From Thecamonas trahens ATCC 50062 (Eukaryota; Apusozoa; Apusomonadida; Apusomonadidae): a stretch of DNA of 47,880 bases. The notes beneath the pieces were generated by a model. The model did not search any database. It worked only from the letters and a program-made list of their open reading frames with translations, and was not told the DNA's origin. Shown here piece by piece: positions 25,620-34,103 of this stretch; position 1 is the first letter of the stretch; each line of letters begins with the position of its first letter. Made by a program: the position numbers and the translations under genes. The stretch is taken from the NCBI RefSeq assembly GCF_000142905.1, contig NW_013657644.1:191510-239389 (forward strand), in the 5' to 3' direction.

Positions 25620-28372
25620 ATGGCGGACACGTTGGGACCTGCTGCGTCGTGGAAGAGCCTCCATGACCGGTTCTACTCCAAGGAAGAGGTGTATGAGATG
25701 ATGTGGGACTCAGAGAGCATCAACCTGGCTAACTACATTGTCGCTGCAGCCCCGTATGGTGGGCCCATTGGTAGGTTGCAAGGGCGAAGGGAGAGGGGGG
25801 GGAGGAAAGGAGGGCGGAAAATGGGCATGGCAGGGCAGGGGAGGAGGAGCCGGAGCGGCCGGGGGACTTATGCAGGGACGGGTTGCTGCGGGCGTGTGTG
25901 GGCGTGTATGTGGGCGTGTGGGCGTGTGTGGGCGTGTGGGCATGCGTGTGCGGGGGCATGCCTGTCTACTTGTGCATGCGTTTGCGTGGCGGGCGGTTGT
26001 GGGCGGGTGTGGGCGAGACAGCGCTGTACCGCGACAAGACCAAGCTGCAGGAGGCGAGCCGTGGGCGCGGCGACCTCATTTCGGTGTACACGTCTGCTGG
26101 GCGGCTGATGGCGCAGATCGACCCGCGCGCGACGTCGACGACGTCATCGCAGGTGGTGACGATGGGGTGGACGGCGTCGGCGCATCTTGTGGTTGTGCAC
26201 GAGGACGGAGTGGTCAACGTGTACGATGTGCACGGCTCGTTTGTGGCCACGTTTACGGCGGCGCCGGACGCAATGGCTGAGGGCGTGTTTGACGCCAAGG
26301 TGTGGGCCGGCGGCCTCGTGGTGCTGACGACGTCGTTCCAGATGTACGCTGTCGAGTTTCGCGACGAGACGTTTGCGGCGATCCGGCCAAAGAAGCTTGC
26401 GGATCCCGAGCTTACCGAGGCGCCGTGGTCGTGGGCGGTCATTCCGCCGGAGCAGGCGCTGTCGCGGTCTGTCGAGGTGCTCCTTGCGACGAAGCGGACG
26501 GTGTACGCGGTCGACGCGTCGCTGGCGCAGGACCAGGTGGTGAGCGAGGGGCCGTACGTGCGGATGGCGCTCTCGCCGTCAGGCAAGTTTGTGGCGTTGT
26601 ACAACGCAGCGGGCACGCTCTACGTTCACACGGTTGACTTTGACAAGAACCTCTCGGAGCTCGACACCAAGAAGGGCGACCTGCCGCCGGACCAGCTGGT
26701 GTGGTGCGGGACGGACTCTGTGATCATGTACTGGAACAAGGTACTTTTCATGGTGGGTCCTTTCAGCGACTACGTCAACTACTACGAGGACTCTGCGGCT
26801 GCGGTCATTACCGAGACCGACGGGGTGCGGATCATCACGTCTGAGCGGTGCCAGCTGCTGCGGCGGGTTCCGAACTCTGTACAGTCGATCTTTGCACTGG
26901 GCGGGACCGAGCCGCCGGCGCTCCTGTACGACGCGTTGGAGCACTACCAGAATAACTCGCCCAAGGCATACGACTCGATTTCGCTTGTGCGTGACTCGCT
27001 TGTCGATGCGGTGGAGGCCTGCATCGACGCCGCAGGCCACATGTTTGAGCCGCGGCTGCAGCGCAAGCTGCTGCAGGCGGCCTCGTTTGGCAAGTGCTTT
27101 CTGGAGATGTACGACCCGACCAAGTTTGTGGAGATGGCGCGGAATCTGCGGGTGCTCAACGCGGTCCGCTTCTACGAGGTCGGCATGCCGCTGACGTATG
27201 CGCAGTACCTCGAGCTCACGCCGCAGGTTCTCATCAACCGGCTCGTCAACCGGCATCACCACCTGCTCGCATACCGCATCTGCGAGTTTCTGGAGCTCCC
27301 GACGGACCGGGTCCTTGTCCACTGGGCGTGCGCCAAGATTGTGCGCGGGATGGGAACCGACCACGAGCTGTGCCAGGCCATTGTGGAGAAGCTGGCGCCG
27401 GTCAAGGGCATCTCGTATGTGGAGATTGCCGAGACTGCGTTCCGGCGCGGACACACCGAGCTCGCGACGTCTCTGCTCGAGTACGAGCCGCGGCCAGCGC
27501 AGCAGGTCCCGCTCCTCATGACAATGCGTGAGAACGAGCTGGCGCTGACCAAGGCCATATACTCGGGCGACACCGACCTGGTGTATCTGGTCCTCCTAGA
27601 GCTCAAGCAAAACAGCTCGATGGAGTCCCTGTTCCGCGTTGTTGCCGGCAAGCCGCTTGCCGCCGACCTCCTCGCGACCTACTGCAAGTCGCAGGATTTG
27701 GAGATGCTCAAGGACTTTCACTACCAGGCCGACGAGGGTCACGAGTCGGCCAACATCATGGTCCGCGAGGCGTACGCCGCCCCGACCGCCTCGGAGCGCG
27801 ACCGCCTCCTCCGCCAGGCTATCACCTTTTACGCCGAGTCGCGCGAGTCGGTCTTTGAAGCCAACGCCACCAAGGAGCAACTCAATCTGCTGGCGTTCCA
27901 GACCGACATGCAGCGGCAGAACCCAGGCCACACCTTTGTCAACCTCTCGCTCTCGTCCACCATCTACGAGCTTGTGGTCATCGGCCTGGTCAAGGACGCC
28001 GACAAGCTGCGTAAGCATTTTAAGGTGCCGGACAAGCGCTACTCGTGGCTCATGGTCCGTGGTCTCGCCGCAGCCTCCAACTGGACCGAACTCGAGAAGT
28101 TTGCCTCAAAGAGCAAGAAGTCACCCATCGGCTTTGAGCCGTTCGCGCAGGTCTGCATCGACGGCCACGTTCCGCGCGAGGCTGCCAAGTACATCCCGCG
28201 CATTCCGTCGCACGATACCAAGGCCAAGCTCTGGGCCGAGATCGGTGACTTTGCCTCGGCCGCCGATGAGGCCTTTCAGGCCGAGAACGTCGACATGCTC
28301 ATCGAGCTTGAGCGCCGTGCGAGTCCTGACGTGGCCTCGCGCATCCGCACCCATCTGGCCAAGTTCCGTTAG
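25620..28372 (+). CDS. VPS16: Vacuolar protein sorting-associated protein 16 (HOPS/CORVET core), two exons
   Basis: VPS16 is a shared core subunit of the HOPS and CORVET tethers that drive fusion at endosomes and lysosomes; with VPS33 it binds SNAREs. Exons 25620-25770 and 26022-28372 give 833 residues (human 839). NYIVAAAPYGGPI precedes the intron and ALYRDKTKLQEA follows it, matching human VPS16 exactly at this point. The N-terminal half is a beta-propeller (GWTASAHLVVVHEDGVVNVY, MALSPSGKFVALYN). The C-terminal half is the helical Vps16_C domain (RLVNRHHHLLAYRICEFLEL, RGHTELATSLLEYEPRP, VPLLMTMRENELALTKAI). The 251-nt intron carries GTGTGGGC-type repeats and lacks the ACTYAC motif seen in most others. 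Confidence 0.95.
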
Positions 28373-28575
28373 TTCGTCGACGGCACCTTTCGCTAAACTC
28401 AATGCAGTAGCCTAGCGTCCACAAGCTGATGCCGCAAGTCATTGCTTTGGGCACGAGGGTCATACTCCATGCTGGCAAATGGACGATAGCGAACACACAC
28501 ACCGCACATCAGTTGGGTCGGTTCCCCTCCCCCTCCCCTCCATTCGATTGCACACACTCAACTCGACCAACAATC

Positions 28576-30931
28576 ATGGCAGCTTCTTCTTCCTCGAGTA
28601 CGTTGGTAAAGAGCTCAAAGAGGAAGGGAGGGAGTTTGAAGCGCAAGGCCTGACCTTGCTTGTGGTGCTTGCGCCCCGCCGCGCGCCTTGTGTGACCATG
28701 GCGGGCGTTGGAAGTGTGAGGTGAGGGGGGGTAAAAAAAGGACAAGGTGTTCCAAGTTTGGCGGTCAGGTCCCCCCCCCCCCGCCGAGCCCACGGGGCGC
28801 CTCAGGCCTTGGCATGGCATCGAGAGGGAGAGTGGGCGAGGATTGCAAGATGAAAGGTCATGGGAGTGGCGGGAAAGGGGCCGGGGTGATGAGGGGGGGA
28901 GGTTGAAGGGGGATGTAGGCCGTGAGTGCGCGGGGCGACCGGTCAGTCTAGGAATGACGGAAAACAAACTCACATGCGTTGGCCGAGTGCAGAGTTTTGG
29001 ACGACGGATCCGTCCGAGAACCTGCCCATCCGGATGGGCGACGACGTGCACTCGTCGATGGAGCCGCTTACGGTGCAGTCTGCGTTCAAGGCTGCGGTGG
29101 ATCGTGCACCTTCGCGAGGTGCACTCCACCGCGAGATTGAGGGGACAGACGACTGGGAGACGCTCACGTACCAGCAGTACTACGACGAGGTCATCCGTGC
29201 GGCCAAGTCGTTTGTTGCGCTTGAAGTGCCCAAGGCGTCGGGTGTGTGCATCATCGGGTTTAACTCGCCCGAGTGGCTGATTGCGGATCTTGGGGCGATC
29301 CATGCCGGGGCGATTCCTGCGGGCATCTACACGACGAACAAGCCGGAGGCGTGCCAGTACGTGATTGACCATTGCAAGGCAACGATCATTTTCGTGGAGA
29401 ACAACAAGCTCCTGCACCGGATCCTTTCGATCAAGGACGAGTGCCCGAACCTCAAGCACGTTGTGGTGTGGGGGAGGAGCCTGCGGCACCCGAGGGCGCT
29501 GCGGAGGACTACCTCTCGTCGGTCATGACGTGGACGCAGTTTATGGAGATTGGCGCCGAGATTGAGACTGCTGTCATTGACAAGATCACGGAAGAGGCGC
29601 AGGTGGGCACGTGCGCGACACTCATCTACACGTCGGGCACGACGGGGACGCCCAAGGCTGCAATGGTGTCGCATGACAACCTGACGTGGACGGCGAAGCT
29701 CGCGTACGAGCTCCTGGACCAGACGGACGCGTCGATCACGCTCTCGTACCTCCCGCTCTCGCACATTGCGGCGCAGATGCTGGACATCCACGGCCCGATT
29801 GCGTCTGCCGGCTCGGTGTACTTTGCGCGGCCGGACGCGCTCAAGGGCACGCTCGGGCTCTCGCTCAAGAAGGTGCGGCCGACGCTGTTCCTCGGCGTCC
29901 CGCGTGTGTGGGAGAAGATCATGGAGAAGATGCTTGCCATGGGCCAGCAGACGACCGGGTTCAAGAAGACGATTGCACAGTGGGCCAAGAAGAAGGGCCT
30001 CGAGGGCAACTACAACCGGCAGAACGGGTCTGGTGAGCCGTGGGGCTGGTTCTTTGCCAACATGCTTGTGTTTGACAAGGTTAAGGCTGCGCTCGGGCTC
30101 GACCGGTGCACGATCCGTGCCACCGGTGCTGCGCCGATCACGGTGGAGACGCTCGAGTACTTTATGTCGCTCGACCTCCCGATCATGGAGGTGTACGGCA
30201 TGTCGGAGACGTCTGGCCTCATCACAGTCTCGCGGCCGCACCAGTACCGCACTAAGTCGTGCGGTGTGTGCCTGCCGGGCACCGAGGTCCGCCTTGCGGA
30301 GCCCGACGCCGACGGCAACGGCGAGATCATCACACGCGGGCGCCAGATCTTCATGGGCTACATGTTCAACGAGGAGAAGACGGCGGCGGCGTTTGACGAT
30401 GAGGGCTTCCTCCACACCGGTGACGTCGGCAAGTTTGACGCCGACGGTTTCCTCTACATCACCGGGCGTATCAAGGACCTCATCATCACGGCCGGTGGCG
30501 AGAACGTCGCGCCGGTCCACGTCGAGAACCTTCTCAAGGCTGCCATGCCGTACCTTTCCAACGCGTTCTGCATCGGTGACCGCCGCAAGTTCCTCTCGGC
30601 GCTCCTGACGTTCAAGGTCGAGGTCGACGCCGAGACCGGCGTGCCGTCGAACCAGCTCACCGCGCCCGCCCGCGCCGCGCTCGCCGCCGAGGGCATCCAG
30701 GCTGCCACGGTCGAGGAGGCTATGGCTGACCCGCGCCTCGACGAGGTCGTCAACGCCGGCCTGGCCCGCGCCAACGAGAAGGCCATCTCCAACGCCCAGA
30801 TGGTCCGCAAGTACGTCATCCTCCCCGAGGACTTTTCCGTTCCCGGCGGCACCCTCACGTCGACGCTCAAGTGCAAGCGCAACGTCGTCCTCTCCAAGTA
30901 CGCCGAGATCATCGAGGACATCTACGCCTAG
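28576..30931 (+). CDS. Long-chain acyl-CoA synthetase, bubblegum (ACSBG) type, two exons and one frame break
   Basis: Activates fatty acids to acyl-CoA with ATP, probably at the ER or peroxisome. I infer a 7-codon first exon (28576-28597, MAASSSS) with donor GTACGT, a 395-nt intron with ACTCAC at 28968-28973, and a second exon 28993-30931 starting FWTTDPSENLP. The N-terminal half reads GVCIIGFNSPEWLIADLGAI and GIYTTNKPEACQYVIDHC, typical of ACSBG. The frame then shifts at the GGGGG run 29470-29474; one extra base restores it. Beyond are the AMP-binding P-loop YTSGTTGTPKAAMVSHDN, VYGMSETSG, HTGDVGKFDADGFLYITGR and KDLIITAGGENVAP. Corrected length is about 653 residues. The catalytic lysine region (STLKCKRNVV) is close to the end. 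Confidence 0.88.
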
Positions 30932-31120
30932 TGCGGTGGTGGCTTTGGCGTTTTCTCTCCCATTCCAGGTTAAACACATCATCACCAAGCTTCCACATGT
31001 GTGTGTGTGTGTGTGTGTGTCCGAAGCACCTGACTGAGTGCGACCTGTGGAGTGCGACAGTGGTTTGGGGCGGGGTGCGGGCGCACGCAGTCTCGCCCAC
31101 CTGTCTTGTCTGCCATCGTC

Positions 31121-31760
31121 ATGCACATTGAACTTGATGCCGAGTACGGCTATGTGGTATGTTTTGTGATGCATAGGGCAGGGGCAGGGGTGGGCGGTGG
31201 TGGGTGCCGGGGGGAGGTGCGGGGACAAAGCTGGGGGACAACACACTGACTGACACGGACCTTTCCCGGACGGTGGATGATGATGTGGGCAACGTGTGGC
31301 GGTGTGGGCGATGTGTGGTGGTGTGGGCGATGTGTGGTGGTGTGGGTGAGGCATGCAGATCCTCGCCACCATCGGCCTCATGATCACCAACCTGCTGCTA
31401 GGCGAACGAGTGGCCTTGGCCCGCAAGAAGTACCACGTCAAGCTGCCGGCCATGTACGGGCCGGACACCAAGGAGGGCAACGCGTTCTCGCGCATTCAGC
31501 GCGGGCATCAGAACTTCCTCGAGACGCTCCCGGACGTCTTTGTCGCCCATCTCATCTGCGGCCTCACTCGCCCACTCCTCACCTCGGCCATGTGCGCACT
31601 GTACATCGCCGGCCGCTTTGCCTACGCTTATGGCTACGCCTCGGCGCCCAAGCTCCGCCTCTACGGCACACCGTTCATCGTTATCGCCCGCCTTTTCCAC
31701 CTCTATGGCCTTGGCGAGATGGTGTATTCCATGCTCTACGCCTCGTCGTCGCCGCAGTGA
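31121..31760 (+). CDS. MGST3: Microsomal glutathione S-transferase 3-like MAPEG protein, two exons
   Basis: MAPEG enzymes are small four-helix membrane proteins that use glutathione for detoxification, peroxide reduction or leukotriene C4 synthesis. Exons 31121-31156 (12 codons, MHIELDAEYGYV) and 31359-31760 give 145 residues, close to human MGST3 (152). The EYGYV opening, ARKKYHVKLPAMYG, NAFSRIQRGHQNFLETLP and GRFAYAYGYAS match MGST3 motifs, including the RxHxN glutathione-site segment. The 202-nt intron (donor GTATGT, acceptor GCATGCAG) contains a 19-bp tandem repeat. In-frame translation through a downstream ATG (31353) is possible but would lose the conserved first residues. Confidence 0.9.
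31298..31352. repeat. 19-bp tandem repeat in the MGST3 intron
   Basis: Nearly three copies of GGTGGTGTGGGCGATGTGT run at 31298-31316, 31317-31335 and 31336-31352, ending just before the 3' splice site at 31358. The G/T-rich tract occupies the place where other introns here carry ACTCAC. Confidence 0.85.
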
Positions 31761-31846
31761 GCGCCCCGAGCCATCGCGCCGTCCAGCCATTGCGCCCCAA
31801 GGCCGAGCAGCCCCCGATCATTGGATTACATCAGCGGCTGGATTCT

Positions 31847-32000
31847 CCCCCATCCCCCCCCCCCCCCCCCCCCTCCGTCCTCCGTCTCTCACTACCTGAC
31901 CGGCCGCTGCCCCTCCCTGCCCCCCTCCCACCCCCCGCCCCCTTCCCGCCTCCACCCACAGCGTGCACAGCCTACTCTTCTCAGTTCCACTCTCCTTCTC
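31847..32000 (+). promoter_or_regulatory. Pyrimidine-rich upstream region of the coiled-coil gene
   Basis: The bases before ATG 32001 are almost entirely C and T, with an uninterrupted C run at about 31854-31873 and further CT blocks to 31950. It fits the recurring pattern of C/T tracts upstream of start codons in this window. No other promoter element is evident. Confidence 0.4.
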
Positions 32001-32918
32001 ATGGCCGACGCCGCAGCTGGGTTCGGCGCTGCCTCGCTGCGGTATGAGGAGGCGCTGCAGCGGCAGGTGCGGCAGCTGTCGGCGGGCGTGGCTGCCGCTG
32101 AGGCGTGCGTCGGCCGCCGAGGACGCTGCCGTGGCCGTCGCCGAGGCTGCCGACGCCGAGCATCGAGCGCTGCAAGAGGCGCTCGACGCGGCGCTGAGCA
32201 AGGTCAGCTCGCTTAAGGCGCGCAACCGCGAGCTGGAGGCCGAGGCGGCGCGAATGCCGTCGCTCGAGGCACGTCTGCGCGAAGCCTGGGAGCGCATCGC
32301 CGGCCTGGAGGCCGCTCTCGATGCACAGCCCGACTCTTCTGCTGGCTTTATCCCCCACCTGCTCCCGCCTACGCTGCTCCACCCTCTGGCGCATTCGATG
32401 CCGCTGGCACAGAGCCCGGCCTGCCACAAGCCGTGGCCGCGCGATCAGGTCTCACAGCCGGGGCTCAGCCCCGTCGTCCATGCCCACGGGCACACTCGCC
32501 GACCGAGGCAAAGTCCCGGCCTCGGCTCTGGGCAGCTTGTTGCCCAGCAGCAGGTCAACGCGCTGGAGGAGCTGCTAGAGGCCTCGCTTCAGCAGTATGA
32601 GGCTGCAGCGGCCGAGGCAGCGACGCTGCGGGCGAGCATCAACAGCGCTGCTGCCGCTGAGCGGCGGGGAGCAGCACAAGCGGCGGGGCAGCGGGAGCAG
32701 CGACCACCAGCGAAGCGGCAAGTGCAACGGCTGCGGATGCTGTCGCAGCTGCGATGGAGGCGGACAAGTTGCGGGCCGAGCTCGTCCTAGCACGGCGTGA
32801 GCTGGCCAAGAGCGCGGCCGAGGCCCGCGAGGCGCTCGCCGGGCGCGACGCTGCCATTGCCGAGCTGCGGGCCAAGCTCGACATGCAGTTGCGCGCGTCG
32901 CAGCGGGCTCATCAATAA
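32001..32918 (+). CDS. Coiled-coil protein of unknown function, frame broken twice
   Basis: Starting at ATG 32001 the frame reads MADAAAGFGAASLRYEEALQ and heptad-like sequence to about 32105. It then stops soon after, whereas a neighbouring frame continues ASAAEDAAVAVAEAADAEH and KARNRELEAEAARMPSLEAR. Near 32680-32700 it changes again to a frame reading AMEADKLRAELVLARREL and RDAAIAELRAKLDMQL to the stop at 32916. The first change needs one base fewer (the T at 32106 is a candidate), the second one base more. Together they keep a continuous coiled coil of about 305 residues. Whether this is a damaged gene, sequence error or unseen tiny introns is open. The middle contains a Pro/His-rich linker. 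No family recognised. Its stop is 10 bases from the convergent neighbour. Confidence 0.55.
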
Positions 32919-32919
32919 A
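32914..32919 (+). terminator. AATAAA polyadenylation-type hexamer overlapping a stop codon
   Basis: AATAAA spans the TAA stop of the coiled-coil gene (32916-32918). The convergent methyltransferase gene ends at 32929, so any polyadenylation from this signal would place the cleavage site inside the neighbour's coding sequence. The hexamer is not common at the other gene ends in this window, so its use is uncertain. Confidence 0.4.
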
Positions 32920-32928
32920 GCCATGACG

Positions 32929-33906
32929 TTAGGCCGGGGCGGGCGCTTTGCGAAACACCACATACCAGTTGTCGCGATCGTAGCGCGACTCGACGACGTC
33001 GACGCCGTCGAGACCGTCGACGAGGGCGTCGAGCTCGCCGGCGCGGAACAGGTGGTAGTAGCGGTAGAGGATGACGTTGCCGGTAGGATCACGCGGAAGG
33101 TCGGCGTGCTGAGGCCCTTGGAACCGCGGCGCCAGCTTCCATGGCACAAACGTGTCCTGCCCGTCAAAGGTCCGTGCCTCCTGCTCAAAGGCCCAGACAG
33201 TGACGAGCAGTGTGCCGCCCGGGGCGACGCAGCGCAGCATCTCGGCAACGGCGGCGCGACGTGCGGATGGCTCACGGACGTGGTGCAGGGCGGCGATGCA
33301 GATGGCATGGTCCAGCGCGCCATCACGCAGCGGGAGATCCTTGAGGTCGGCGCGGACCAGGCCCTCGCCCGAGCCCTGGGTCGGGCCCACGGCGGCGGCG
33401 GCGGCCTCGGCAAGCAGGCCAGCGGAGCGGTCGAGGCCGACCATGAGCAGGCGGCGATTGCAAGCCATGTACTTGCCGTTGCCGCATCCGATGTCGCCGA
33501 CCACAGCCCCGTCCGGCAGCGCCTGCAGGTGCGCCTCGACGAGCGGCCAGCCCGAGTGCCGGGTGGCCGAGAAGTGGGCGGCGATGGCGTCGTAGACGTC
33601 GCCCACGTAGACGGCCTCGACCTCGGCCCCGGGCAGCTCATCCAGCTCCTCACTCCGCGGTGCTGCCGCCTCCACCGCCGCTGCCGCTGCTTCGGCCTTG
33701 GCTGCTGCTGCTGCTGCCGCCGCCGCCGCCTCAGCCTTGGCCTTGGCCGCCGCCGCCGCCCGCTCTGCCGCCGCCGCCCGTCCGGCCACAATCCGCTGCG
33801 CCCGCTCTGACGAGCGATCAAGATGGACGTCCTCGCACGCGTCACCCCGCCCACACCCGCCTACCGCCTCCAAATGAGCAAAGCAGATGCGTGTCTTGGC
33901 CGCCAT
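32929..33906 (-). CDS. TRM9/ALKBH8-type tRNA (wobble uridine) methyltransferase with N-terminal CCCH finger
   Basis: Single exon, 325 residues. TRM9-type enzymes use S-adenosylmethionine to methylate cm5U to mcm5U at the tRNA wobble position, after Elongator. The domain begins YDAIAAHFSATRHSGWPLVE; motif I is VGDIGCGNGKYMACN, followed by GLDRSAGLL, DLPLRDGALDHAICIAALHH, PGGTLLVTVWAFEQE and QDTFVPWKL, all characteristic of this family rather than generic methyltransferases. Ahead of it, residues 7-30 hold RICFAHLEAVGG and CGRGDACEDVH, a C-x9-C-x5-C-x3-H zinc-finger pattern, then an alanine-rich helix of about 45 residues. Yeast TRM9 lacks such a finger, while animal ALKBH8 carries an RRM at its N-terminus. 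The finger may therefore replace it as RNA-binding module (inference). TRM112 would be the expected partner. Confidence 0.88.
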   Translation of the reverse strand: MAAKTRICFAHLEAVGGCGRGDACEDVHLDRSSERAQRIVAGRAAAAERAAAAAKAKAEAAAAAAAAAAKAEAAAAAVEAAAPRSEELDELPGAEVEAVYVGDVYDAIAAHFSATRHSGWPLVEAHLQALPDGAVVGDIGCGNGKYMACNRRLLMVGLDRSAGLLAEAAAAAVGPTQGSGEGLVRADLKDLPLRDGALDHAICIAALHHVREPSARRAAVAEMLRCVAPGGTLLVTVWAFEQEARTFDGQDTFVPWKLAPRFQGPQHADLPRDPTGNVILYRYYHLFRAGELDALVDGLDGVDVVESRYDRDNWYVVFRKAPAPA

Positions 33907-34103
33907 CCCGATCGATCCGGTCCCGCCACAACGACGACTGCGACAAGTGTGCCGCAGCAGCCAGCCAGCGGGACCAGCGGCAGTCGCCGTCCGTCAGCAC
34001 TCTGCCGGCGGCGATCACGATCACGATCATGATCACCGCTGCCACCACCCCACTCACCCCCACCGCCCCCCCCCCCCCCCCTCCCCCCTCCCCAACCCAC
34101 ACC
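33907..34103. promoter_or_regulatory. Bidirectional promoter region
   Basis: These 197 bases lie between divergent starts of the methyltransferase and the unknown coiled-coil gene. A C/T tract at 34065-34095 directly precedes the plus-strand ATG. A TCACGATCA-type alternating stretch is at 34016-34035. Both genes must draw their promoters from this interval. Confidence 0.45.

Noticed and set aside
29327-31495. 722-codon minus-strand open frame opposite the acyl-CoA synthetase
   Set aside because: It is an antisense shadow in a GC-rich gene. The plus strand has full ACSBG motifs and an MGST3 gene in the same interval.
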